A DNA stretch of 51,169 nt from Saccharofermentans sp. (lineage in GTDB: Bacteria; Bacillota; Clostridia; Saccharofermentanales; Saccharofermentanaceae), in NCBI GenBank assembly GCA_024691325.1, contig JAILNR010000020.1, forward strand, positions 1-51,169, in the 5' to 3' direction. A program made the translations under genes and the position numbers. Position 1 is the stretch's first letter. Every line of letters starts with the position of its first letter. Shown here piece by piece: positions 26,487 to 34,112 of this stretch. The notes below the pieces were generated by a model that ran no database searches, was not told where the DNA came from, and worked only from the letters and a program-made list of their open reading frames with translations.

Positions 26487-27341
26487 ATGAGCGAGAATTC
26501 TTTGGGCAGAAGGGGTGTTGGACGCGGCTCTGCAGCATCCCGTAAGAATGTTTCCACTATGAACCGACCCGATTCAGGTTCGCTCAATTCAAATGCTCAA
26601 GCAACAGTTGCCGCTTCAGTCTTTGCGAGGATGCAGCAGGATGAACTCGGAACGGGAAATGCTCCTGCTATTGCAAACGGCTTTATTCCACCGGTAGTAG
26701 AGAAGAAAGAGGAGGTCAAGGCATCTCCTTTCAAGACAGTCCGTCCCCCTGTAAAGCGCCCTTCAGGTCTGGGCCTTGGCGCATCAGCTGACAGTGCAGA
26801 TCAGGCAGGTGAGGAAGAGGATTCTTCAGATAAGATGAGCGGTCCCCAGATCGCCAAGTTCACACCGATACCGGTTCTGGATAAGCCGGCATCACCTTTT
26901 GTTCCTCTTACAGGAGCATCTAGTGTTAATCAGACGGCATCCGTGCCTTCACCCGGTATGAAACCTCAGATTAAGCGTCCCATAAATGCTTCGGCAAATC
27001 ATTCGACGATCTCAAGACCTTCGACGGCAAACAGACCTGTTGCAAGGAAGAGTGCCTTCGGTAATAAAGTAACTCCCGTTGAACCCGAGCCTATACAGGC
27101 GGCAGATGAGCCCGTAAGAACTCAGGATAAGACCTTTGTTCCTTTGGCTCCGGTACCTTTCTTTGTTGCTGATAAGGAGGAGCCTATCAATCCTTTCGCA
27201 GCTCCCGTAAAGAAGACGGAAGAGGAGAAGCTTCATGAAGAGCGTGCTTTGCAGAAGGCAATGGAGCAGACAAGATCTGTTGAGCCCAGGAAGAGCGCAC
27301 TTGATAAGATAATGGACGAACTCCATCGTCCGCTGTTCTGA
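26487..27341 (+). CDS. Intrinsically disordered Pro/Ser/Lys-rich protein, function unknown
   Basis: 284 residues with no hydrophobic core, signal or membrane helix: low-complexity Pro, Ser, Ala, Lys and Val with a basic start (RRGVGRGS) and a short amphipathic C-terminal helix (about 235-284, ending ELHRPLF). A short motif recurs: ASPFKTVRPPVKRP, ASPFVPLTG, KTFVPLAPV, INPFAAPVKK. The tail of the preceding membrane protein ends in the same type of motif (SPFKPL, and APVKRT before it). This suggests both proteins meet a common partner in the cytoplasm. Its start, ribosome binding site and following SDR gene (3-base gap) support a real gene. No family recognised. Confidence 0.75.
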   Translation: MSENSLGRRGVGRGSAASRKNVSTMNRPDSGSLNSNAQATVAASVFARMQQDELGTGNAPAIANGFIPPVVEKKEEVKASPFKTVRPPVKRPSGLGLGASADSADQAGEEEDSSDKMSGPQIAKFTPIPVLDKPASPFVPLTGASSVNQTASVPSPGMKPQIKRPINASANHSTISRPSTANRPVARKSAFGNKVTPVEPEPIQAADEPVRTQDKTFVPLAPVPFFVADKEEPINPFAAPVKKTEEEKLHEERALQKAMEQTRSVEPRKSALDKIMDELHRPLF

Positions 27342-27343
27342 TA

Positions 27344-28102
27344 ATGGCTGATATAGCGATAATTACAGGAGCCTCATCGGGGATCGGCAGATCCTTTGTG
27401 AAGGCTCTTTTAAGTTCTGAAGATTGTCCCGGTAAGGTGTGGGTCGTTGCCCGCCGTGCCGACAGGCTCGAAGAACTGGCAAAGTCATCTGACAGGATCG
27501 TCCCTGTTGTTGCCGACTTAAGTACACCTGAAGGAATCAACATTGTAACAGCAAAGGTTAAGGACGAGAACGCAAGCGTCCGTTACCTTATTAACTCTGC
27601 CGGAATGGGCAAGAGGGGGAGGATAGCTGACCGTCCTTCAAAGGATATAAGCGACGTCATCCTGCTTAACTGCACGGCGCTGTCAGTTCTTACAAGAGAC
27701 CTTCTTCCTTACATGTCCCAAGGCTCGAGGATAATCAATATAGGTTCGACGGCAGCATTCATGCCGCAGCCTGACTTCGCGGTCTATTCCGCTTCGAAGT
27801 CTTATGTCATATTCTTCGGAAGAGCACTTGCAAGAGAGCTTAAGAATACCGGAATAACTGTAACGACGGTCTGCCCGGGTCCGGTTAACACGGAGTTCAA
27901 CTCCCTCGCGACTGACGGTGCCACTTCTGAATTCAAGGGCTTCCGCAAGTTCTTCGTTGCAGATGCGGATAAGCTTAGCAAGGCTTCCCTTAAGGCCGCA
28001 CGCCGCGGACGCACTTTGTATGTGCACGGGTTCTCGCAGAAGGCTTTTCACCTGGCATCGAAGATCATCCCCGCGGGTCTGTTCCTCAAGATCCTCTACT
28101 AA
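27344..28102 (+). CDS. Short-chain dehydrogenase/reductase
   Basis: 252-residue classical SDR: NAD(P)-binding TGASSGIG (residues 8-15) followed by ARRADRLEE, which favours NADP; NSAG motif; catalytic Ser in NIGSTAAF and YSASK (Tyr-x3-Lys). The C-terminal part (KASLKAARRGRTLYVHG, ending in a hydrophobic segment) resembles the DltE/YdfG-like acyl-type SDRs. Starts 3 bases after the disordered-protein gene, so co-transcribed. Substrate unknown. Confidence 0.88.
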   Translation: MADIAIITGASSGIGRSFVKALLSSEDCPGKVWVVARRADRLEELAKSSDRIVPVVADLSTPEGINIVTAKVKDENASVRYLINSAGMGKRGRIADRPSKDISDVILLNCTALSVLTRDLLPYMSQGSRIINIGSTAAFMPQPDFAVYSASKSYVIFFGRALARELKNTGITVTTVCPGPVNTEFNSLATDGATSEFKGFRKFFVADADKLSKASLKAARRGRTLYVHGFSQKAFHLASKIIPAGLFLKILY

Positions 28103-28104
28103 GA

Positions 28105-28379
28105 ATGAAACTCAACGGCATCTTCAAAGATAATATGGTCTTCCAAAGAGACCGTGAGATCCGTGTCTTCGGCACATGCGATGAAGTCAGGGAGGTTTCT
28201 GTCTGTGCGAAAATCTTCGACGTCAGCAGCAGATGGTTGCAGATACGGTTCCGGGTGCGTATATCGTCGACATAGATGACTGCGGGGAAATCGGTAATGT
28301 TCATCCGTCAAATAAGAAGACGCCGGGCGACAGACTCGCCGCTTTGGCGTTGAAGGTCATCTACGGCTTGGATTGTTGA
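28105..28379 (+). pseudogene. Remnant of a sialate O-acetylesterase (internal deletion)
   Basis: From ATG 28105 one frame reads about 35 codons of the N-terminus of a sialate O-acetylesterase-type protein (NGIFKDNMVFQRDREIRVFG). A second frame, ending at TGA 28377-28379, reads the C-terminus of the same family (QQQMVADTVPGAYIVDIDDC, then HPSNKKTPGDRLAALALKV). The several hundred catalytic residues between are missing and the frames do not join (junction about 28190-28230). The intact family removes acetyl esters from sialic acid or plant xylan, which fits the neighbouring cellulase. The end overlaps the tRNA promoter. Confidence 0.75.
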
Positions 28380-28405
28380 TATTTCTTAGTTCTTTGTGAT
28401 ATACT
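28376..28405 (+). promoter_or_regulatory. Promoter of tRNA-Thr
   Basis: TTGATA (28376-28381), 18-base spacer, TATACT (28400-28405); transcription would start about 12 bases before the mature tRNA. The -35 covers the stop codon of the esterase remnant. Confidence 0.6.
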
Positions 28406-28424
28406 TCATAGGCTTTTGAAGCAC

Positions 28425-28500
28425 GCCTCTATAGCTCAGTAGGTAGAGCGCATCCATGGTAAGGATGAGGTCGCCGGTTCGATCCCGGCTGGAGGCTCCA
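28425..28500 (+). tRNA. tRNA-Thr (anticodon GGU)
   Basis: Cloverleaf read by eye: acceptor GCCTCTA / TGGAGGC, D arm GCTC..GAGC, anticodon stem CATCC/GGATG with loop ATGGTAA giving anticodon GGT (reads ACC/ACU), T arm CCGG-TTCGATC-CCGG, discriminator T and encoded CCA (28498-28500). 76 bases. It is alone, followed at once by copy 2 of the dispersed element, which may act as its terminator. Confidence 0.95.
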
Positions 28501-28581
28501 TCGCTCACAAAAGGCCTCTCGCTACGTACTCGACGCCAAGGCGTCTGCGTAAGTCCGCGAGAGGCTTTTGTTCGCTCAAAA
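28501..28581 (+). repeat. Dispersed structured element, copy 2
   Basis: Same invariant blocks as copy 1 (19 bases at 28519-28537 and 18 bases at 28541-28558) with loop CAAG. The outer arm is a near-perfect stem: ACAAAAG-GCCTCTCGC with GCGAGAGGC-TTTTGT, one bulged G. Shared outer edges are CTCAC on the left and GTTCGCTCAAAA on the right. The T-rich 3' side could terminate tRNA-Thr transcription and, read the other way, the glnQ-type operon that ends at 28582. Confidence 0.8.
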
Positions 28582-29325
28582 TTATAAAACTTTCGCGAGG
28601 AAGGCGTTGAGACGCTCGTTGTTGGTGGGCTTCAGGATCTCCTCGGGGAGGATCTCAGCGACGATCTTTCCGTTATCCATGAAGATTACGCGGTCGCCCA
28701 CTTCCTTTGCAAATCCGATCTCGTGTGTTACGACGACCATTGTCATTCCGTCCTTGGCGAGTGCCTTCATTACATCGAGTACTTCTCCTACCATCTCAGG
28801 GTCGAGAGCTGATGTCGGCTCATCGAACAGCAGTACGTCAGGCTGCATCGCGAGCGCTCTGACGATGGCGATTCTCTGCTTCTGTCCGCCTGAAAGCTGT
28901 GAGGGGTAATCCTTGGCACGGGCCTCGAGAGCTACCTTCTTGAGAAGCTCCATAGCCTTTTCCTCGGAATCAGCCTTGCTCATCTTGAGAAGCTTGCGCG
29001 GACCTAATGTCATGTTGTCGAGGATCGTCAGGTGAGGGAAGAGATTAAAGTGCTGGAACACCATTCCCATCTTCTGGCGAAGCTTGTTGATATCAGTCTT
29101 CGGGTCAGTGATATCATTGCCTTCGAAGAAGATAGAGCCTGAAGTCGGTACTTCAAGCAGATTAAGGGAACGCAGAAGCGTGGACTTACCCGAACCTGAA
29201 GGTCCGATGATAACTACTACTTCACCCTTGTTGATATCGATTGAAACATCGTCGAGAGCTTTGATGGCGCCCTCGTTATAGTGCTTCTTAAGGTTCTTTA
29301 CGGAAATTAAGGGATCAGCGCTCAC
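28582..29325 (-). CDS. Polar amino-acid ABC transporter ATPase (GlnQ/HisP type)
   Basis: 247 residues: Walker [11 protein letters not shown]-loop [12 protein letters not shown] typical of the polar-amino-acid family, signature [10 protein letters not shown], Walker [15 protein letters not shown], switch His in VVTHE. Starts with GTG at 29325, with GGAGG upstream inside the permease gene, overlapping the permease by 11 bases. Last gene of the importer operon. Confidence 0.92.
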   Translation of the reverse strand: MSADPLISVKNLKKHYNEGAIKALDDVSIDINKGEVVVIIGPSGSGKSTLLRSLNLLEVPTSGSIFFEGNDITDPKTDINKLRQKMGMVFQHFNLFPHLTILDNMTLGPRKLLKMSKADSEEKAMELLKKVALEARAKDYPSQLSGGQKQRIAIVRALAMQPDVLLFDEPTSALDPEMVGEVLDVMKALAKDGMTMVVVTHEIGFAKEVGDRVIFMDNGKIVAEILPEEILKPTNNERLNAFLAKVL

Positions 29326-30067
29326 TGTTTCTTAACCTCCTCTCGAGAATGCCAACGAGTCTTGTGAAGAACATAACGATGACAAGATAGATGATGGCTA
29401 CCGCAAGAAGCGGCATGAATGCCGTAAATGTACGTGACCTTATGACGTCTCCGCCCTTGGTTAAGTCCTGAAGGCCGATGTAGCCTGAGACAGATGTCTC
29501 CTTAATCAGGACGATGAACTCATTTGCAAGTGCGGGAAGAACATTCTTGAATGCCTGCGGGATGATGATGTAGAGCATCGTCTGTGCATAGTTAAATCCC
29601 AAAGACCTTCCCGCTTCGAACTGTCCGGGGTCGATGCTCATGATACCGGATCTTATGATCTCCGCAACGTACGCACCCGAGTTAAATCCGAATGCAAGGA
29701 TCGCGACGAATATCTTATGCTGGGAAACCGATACGAATACTACGAAGTAAGCGATCATCAGCTGAACTACCATAGGGGTTCCCCTTATGACCGTAAGGTA
29801 GATATTCGCGATCTTGTTAAGAGCGATAAGAACGAATCTTCCTACTCCCGGGCGCATGTCATGTGCATTCTTGTCGTGTGTGGATCTTACGAGCGCGATG
29901 ATAACACCGAGCAGCACGCCAAGAAGCGTAGCTCCGATCGTTACGGCAAACGTTACGCCGAGACCTCTTACGAGGTACATGTAGCGGTCGTCCGTTATAA
30001 AGTTCAGGATAAAGGTGTCTTTAAAGTTTTCCCACCAATCCTGTATCGATAAATCAAAAAGATACAT
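29315..30067 (-). CDS. Polar amino-acid ABC transporter permease (HisM/GlnP type)
   Basis: 250 residues with about five to six membrane helices, the family's [10 protein letters not shown] motif, and the EAA loop [22 protein letters not shown] that docks to the ATPase. One permease gene only, so a homodimeric channel is likely. GGGAG ribosome binding site. Separated from the binding-protein gene by a 114-base gap holding a hairpin. Confidence 0.92.
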   Translation of the reverse strand: MYLFDLSIQDWWENFKDTFILNFITDDRYMYLVRGLGVTFAVTIGATLLGVLLGVIIALVRSTHDKNAHDMRPGVGRFVLIALNKIANIYLTVIRGTPMVVQLMIAYFVVFVSVSQHKIFVAILAFGFNSGAYVAEIIRSGIMSIDPGQFEAGRSLGFNYAQTMLYIIIPQAFKNVLPALANEFIVLIKETSVSGYIGLQDLTKGGDVIRSRTFTAFMPLLAVAIIYLVIVMFFTRLVGILERRLRNSER

Positions 30068-30110
30068 TCAAGTCTCCCGAGAAAAATATTTCCTATTTTA
30101 ATAAATAAGA

Positions 30111-30138
30111 CGGCGGAAATAAAGTTATAGTTCCGCCG
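30111..30138 (-). terminator. Stem-loop between binding-protein and permease genes
   Basis: CGGCGGAA (30111-30118) pairs with TTCCGCCG (30131-30138), 12-base loop, followed in the direction of transcription by a T/A-rich stretch. Probably a partial terminator or mRNA-stabilising hairpin that makes binding protein outnumber permease and ATPase. Confidence 0.65.
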
Positions 30139-30181
30139 CCTCGTTTGTTAACTGACTTAAAGCAGATCTTAAAAACTAAGA

Positions 30182-30970
30182 TCAGGCCTCTTCAGAAGGA
30201 ATGTACTGCTCGATGATGGAATCGATTGTTCCGTCAGCCTCGAGCTCGGCAAGAGCATTGTTGATAGCTTCGAGCAATGCCTCGTTTTCCTTGTTAACAG
30301 CCATAGCATAATCCTCAACTGTGTAAGGAGTATCGAGGATAACGAGACCTTCGTTAGCATCTACGAATGACTGTGCAGGCTGGTTATCGATAACAACAGC
30401 CCCTACAGCGCCGCTGATAAGAGCCATAACAGCATCGTTACCCTTGTTGTAACGGTCGATTCTGTCTTCACCGATATCGTCAGTCATGTAAAGGTCACCT
30501 GTTGTACCGGACTGAACACCGACCATGCAGTCACTTGCGATAAGGGAATCGAGATTTGTGATATCGGAACCCTCAGTAACGATGATGGACTGGATACCTG
30601 TGGAATATGTGGATGTGAAGTTAACAGACTGAAGTCTCTCTTCTGTTACTGTCATGCCTGCGCATCCGATGTCGTACTTGCCTGCCTGAACACCGGCGAT
30701 GATGGAGTCGAACTCAACATCTTCGATAACAAGCTCAAGGCCGAGCTTGTCTGCAACTGCCTGTGCGATCTCGGCATCGATACCTACGATCTGCTCACCC
30801 TCGTAGAACTCGTAGGGCGGGAAGTAAGCATTTGTAGCCATTGTAAGAACGCCGGGCGTTACTGTTCCTAATTCGTTGTCAGCTGCTTGCTCCTGCTCAC
30901 AACCAGCCATGAGGAAACCCATGGAAGCTACGAGGGACAAAGCAACTGTCTTGATAAGTTTCTTGTTCAT
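30182..30970 (-). CDS. Polar amino-acid-binding lipoprotein (SBP family 3)
   Basis: 262 residues. Lipoprotein signal ending MAGC (lipidated Cys about 24), then the family 3 fold with TNAYFPPYEFYEG, IVGIDAEIAQAVADKLG and the FDSIIAGVQAGKYDIGCAGMTVTEER ligand-site segment. Surface receptor of the importer encoded downstream. Strong AGGAGG ribosome binding site and TATAAT upstream (about 31007-31012 on the minus strand). Ligand unknown; the family binds Gln, His, Arg, Cys and similar. Confidence 0.92.
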   Translation of the reverse strand: MNKKLIKTVALSLVASMGFLMAGCEQEQAADNELGTVTPGVLTMATNAYFPPYEFYEGEQIVGIDAEIAQAVADKLGLELVIEDVEFDSIIAGVQAGKYDIGCAGMTVTEERLQSVNFTSTYSTGIQSIIVTEGSDITNLDSLIASDCMVGVQSGTTGDLYMTDDIGEDRIDRYNKGNDAVMALISGAVGAVVIDNQPAQSFVDANEGLVILDTPYTVEDYAMAVNKENEALLEAINNALAELEADGTIDSIIEQYIPSEEA

Positions 30971-31056
30971 AGAAAAACCCTCCTAAAACTCATAACAAAC
31001 TGATTATAACGCGGTAATGGCAAGTGTGCCGTATATTATTTAATGAAAATGAATAA

Positions 31057-31611
31057 TTATCGCTCGCTACTTTTGAGCAATTCATCAAGGAAGGCATCGC
31101 TTAAGGAAGAACTGTTCCTGTGCCAGTTATCAAGGATCTTATCCGCAGTTTCCTTGTTGTCCGCTTTGAATCTCGTCATGAAGGATCTGCCGTCCTTGAT
31201 CGTGGAAAGCTCCACTATATATGTGCCGTCGCCTTCGGGGGATAAACTTGCGAAAGCCTTTACGGCATTGGTCTCAAGGACATTTTCCATAAGCTCGTTT
31301 GCCGCCTTTTTAAGGTAGCCCAATGTCTTAAGATTCAAAGTCCCCTCGACATCCTCAAGGATAGCTTCGCCGCCCTTGGTGATAACCAAAGTCTCGTTGT
31401 TGCCGACGACTTCCGCGGTTCCGGTGTCGTGGACCTGCTTGTCTATGAGATTGCCCGCAATAAGCTCGTCGTAGCATCTGGAGAAGGTGAAGAAGTCAAG
31501 GTATAAAGACTCAAGGCACTTGTCCATAAGCATCTGATAGCTTACGCCCGGTGCGTTCTTTACAAGATACAGGATATGGATCTTACCGTCTGATATCTCT
31601 GACTGCGACAT
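31057..31611 (-). CDS. DUF4364 family protein (predicted winged-helix regulator)
   Basis: 184 residues matching DUF4364, a clostridial family with an N-terminal winged helix (ILYLVKNAPGVSYQMLMDKCLE, then FTFSRCYDELIAGNLID) and a C-terminal alpha/beta part. Target unknown. AAGGAGG ribosome binding site; divergent from smsC across about 135 bases, so it could regulate the Fe-S genes, but nothing in sequence proves that. Confidence 0.8.
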   Translation of the reverse strand: MSQSEISDGKIHILYLVKNAPGVSYQMLMDKCLESLYLDFFTFSRCYDELIAGNLIDKQVHDTGTAEVVGNNETLVITKGGEAILEDVEGTLNLKTLGYLKKAANELMENVLETNAVKAFASLSPEGDGTYIVELSTIKDGRSFMTRFKADNKETADKILDNWHRNSSSLSDAFLDELLKSSER

Positions 31612-31746
31612 GCCTTCCTCCTTAACGACTTCATCATTATAACACGGCAGAAGAGAATCAATTTATAACGGCGTTACATTTTGGCGAAAAAGAGTGTATA
31701 ATGTCTCTCGGTGATAAAAACTAACAGACCCAAGGGGGACATAAAT

Positions 31747-32487
31747 ATGCTGCAGATCAAGGATCTGACTTACATCGTGGATGAGGGAAACGAGAAGAAG
31801 ACAATTATCGATAACTTGACCCTCGACATCGCCGACAGCAAGTTCACTGTAATAACAGGACCTAACGGCGGCGGTAAATCAACACTCGCGAAGCTTATCG
31901 CGGGCATCATCAAGCCTACATCGGGAAAGATCCTCTTAGATGATGAGAATATTACCGACATGAGCATCACTGACAGGGCACTGCGCGGCATCTCCTATGC
32001 TTTCCAGCAGCCCGTTAAGTTCAAGGGCCTTCAGGTGTTCGACCTTCTTAAGATCGCTGCAGGCAAGGATACGAAGTTAAGCTTCAACGATGCCTGCACA
32101 TATCTGTCGGAAGTAGGTCTTTGCGCAAGAGACTACATAAACAGGGAAGTAAACGCATCCCTGTCGGGCGGCGAGCTTAAGAGAATCGAGATTGCCACTG
32201 TACTTGCAAGGGGTACGAAGATGAGTGTCTTTGACGAGCCTGAAGCGGGTATCGACATCTGGTCTTTCCAGAACCTGACGCGTATCTTCGAGAACATGAG
32301 AAAGAACATCACGGACAGCGGCATCGTTATAATCTCGCATCAGGAAAAGATCTTAAGGATAGCAGATGAGATCGTAGTGCTTGCAGACGGCAAGATCCGC
32401 ATGCAGGGCGAAGGCTCCGAGATCCTTCCCAAGATAATGGGAACGCCAGACGCGGCAACAGTCTGCGAGAAGATTCAGGGGGTGTGA
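31747..32487 (+). CDS. sufC: SmsC/SufC-type Fe-S cluster assembly ATPase
   Basis: 246-residue ABC ATPase without a membrane partner: Walker A GPNGGGKST, SufC-type YAFQQPVKFKGLQV, signature LSGGELKRIEIA, Walker B MSVFDEPEAGID. Drives conformational change of its SufB/D-like scaffold. Start at ATG 31747, with AAGGGGG 8 bases upstream; the longer frame from 31711 begins before the ribosome binding site. TATAAT at 31697-31702. One base separates it from smsB. No sufS, sufU, sufE or sufA follows, so the pair is the minimal SmsCB form. Confidence 0.88.
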   Translation: MLQIKDLTYIVDEGNEKKTIIDNLTLDIADSKFTVITGPNGGGKSTLAKLIAGIIKPTSGKILLDDENITDMSITDRALRGISYAFQQPVKFKGLQVFDLLKIAAGKDTKLSFNDACTYLSEVGLCARDYINREVNASLSGGELKRIEIATVLARGTKMSVFDEPEAGIDIWSFQNLTRIFENMRKNITDSGIVIISHQEKILRIADEIVVLADGKIRMQGEGSEILPKIMGTPDAATVCEKIQGV

Positions 32488-32488
32488 C

Positions 32489-33415
32489 ATGGTTGAATTA
32501 GATCCTATTCAGAAAAGACTTATAGAAGAGATAGCAGATATCCACGAGACACCGGTCGGTGCCTATAACTTCCGCGCCAACAGCAAGCTTGCCGGAAGAA
32601 ACACCACCGCGAACATCGATATCATAAGCAAAGAAGACGGCTCGGGAATCGACATCAAGATCAAGCCCGGCACTAAGAACGAATCCGTCCACATCCCTGT
32701 AGTCATCTCAGCTTCAGGAATCAAGGAGACGGTCTATAACGACTTTTACATCGGCGAGGACAGCGACGTTGTTATCGTCGCAGGCTGCGGCATCGATAAC
32801 TGCGGCAAGCAGGACTCGCAGCATGACGGCGTACACCGCTTTTTCGTGGGGAAGAATGCGCGCGTCAAGTATGTCGAAAAGCACTACGGCAGCGGCGACG
32901 GTGACGGCAAGAGGATACTTAATCCCGTAACTGAGGTCACGATGGAAGAGGGTTCCTACATGGAGATGGAGATGGTGCAGATCAAGGGCGTCGACTCCAC
33001 CGTGAGGACCACGAATGCGACATTGGCGGCAGGTGCGAAGCTTATGGTGCAGGAGAGACTCATGACACACGGCAACCAGTCTGCTTACAGCGTGTACAAG
33101 GCTGAGCTTAACGGTGACGGCGCTTCGGCGGATGTCGTATCAAGAGCGGTTGCACGTGACAACTCATATCAGAAGTTTGATGCCTGCGTTATCGGTAATG
33201 CGGCATGCCACGGACACACCGAGTGCGACTCCATCATTATGGATAACGGAAGAGTTCTCGCAGTGCCTGCACTCGAGGCTCACAATGTTGACGCCGAGCT
33301 TTTCCACGAGGCTGCCATCGGTAAGATAGCAGGAGAGCAGCTCGATAAGCTCATGACGCTCGGACTGACTGCGGAAGAGGCGGAACAGCAGATCATCAAC
33401 GGTTTCTTGAAGTAA
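32489..33415 (+). CDS. sufB: SmsB/SufB-D-type Fe-S cluster scaffold
   Basis: 308 residues, short compared with SufB or SufD (over 400): a short N-terminal helical part, a right-handed beta-helix core, and the conserved C-terminal segment. CHGHTECDSIIM carries the conserved Cys, and EAHNVDAELFHEAAIGKI the His and Glu of SufB scaffolds. With SmsC it forms the minimal cluster-building complex known from archaea and anaerobic bacteria. Its 3' end overlaps the convergent pabC gene by 20 bases. Confidence 0.88.
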   Translation: MVELDPIQKRLIEEIADIHETPVGAYNFRANSKLAGRNTTANIDIISKEDGSGIDIKIKPGTKNESVHIPVVISASGIKETVYNDFYIGEDSDVVIVAGCGIDNCGKQDSQHDGVHRFFVGKNARVKYVEKHYGSGDGDGKRILNPVTEVTMEEGSYMEMEMVQIKGVDSTVRTTNATLAAGAKLMVQERLMTHGNQSAYSVYKAELNGDGASADVVSRAVARDNSYQKFDACVIGNAACHGHTECDSIIMDNGRVLAVPALEAHNVDAELFHEAAIGKIAGEQLDKLMTLGLTAEEAEQQIINGFLK

Positions 33416-34112
33416 TCTGTTCTTCGGAAAGCGACTCATAGAGCGGGAACAGTTTCTTTGTTTCCGCTCTTTTATATTGCGTCTCATAAATGGAAGCGAC
33501 AGGCATTATTCCCATAAGCGAGTTGGTAAGAAACACTTCGTCTGCATTAAGAATATCGGTCCGGCTTAAAGATTCTTCCATGATATCCGCATTAGCCATT
33601 AGAAGCTTTCTTACCGTTCCGTTAAGAAGACCGTCAGACACGGGCGGAGTCTTGATGACGCCTTCTTTCACGATGAAGATGTTAGCTATGGAAGTCTCGG
33701 TTACATGTCCTTTGGTGTTAAAGAACACGGCATCGTCGAATCCTTCTTCGCGGACTATGTGAAGCTCTTTTATAAGAACTTCATTAAGATTTGTCTTATG
33801 GTATACGTGTTGTTCTGATTCGTTTCTTACAAGTTTGCTGATACAAAGACTTAGCCCGCGTTCCCTGATCTTGGAAGTCCAGACATTGTCCCTTTCTTCG
33901 AAGACCACCGAGTCGCAAGAGACTATAACTTTCAAGGCTTTCCTGTCCTTGCCTTTACTCTTTACGATTATCTTATCCGCGATCTTTGAACGGTCATATT
34001 TGTCATTAGTCACATTAAGGGTCTTCATCGCCTCTTCAAGGCGGTCAAGATGAAGATCGATGAACAAAGGCGTTTCTTTATCAACTGCTATGGTCTCAAA
34101 TACGTAAGTCAT
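33396..34112 (-). CDS. pabC: Aminodeoxychorismate lyase (class IV aminotransferase fold)
   Basis: 238-residue PLP enzyme releasing p-aminobenzoate from 4-amino-4-deoxychorismate. HKTNLNEVL holds the PLP lysine, VTETSIANIFIV the conserved Glu and Asn region, and PPVSDGLLNGTVR the phosphate loop. Identity as PabC rather than a branched-chain or D-amino-acid aminotransferase rests on following pabA-pabB with a 4-base overlap. Last gene of the operon. Confidence 0.85.
   Translation of the reverse strand: MTYVFETIAVDKETPLFIDLHLDRLEEAMKTLNVTNDKYDRSKIADKIIVKSKGKDRKALKVIVSCDSVVFEERDNVWTSKIRERGLSLCISKLVRNESEQHVYHKTNLNEVLIKELHIVREEGFDDAVFFNTKGHVTETSIANIFIVKEGVIKTPPVSDGLLNGTVRKLLMANADIMEESLSRTDILNADEVFLTNSLMGIMPVASIYETQYKRAETKKLFPLYESLSEEQITSRNR

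Noticed and set aside
28425..28581. tRNA-Thr as an integration (att) site
   Set aside because: No integrase, no direct repeat of the tRNA 3' end and no foreign-looking block follows.
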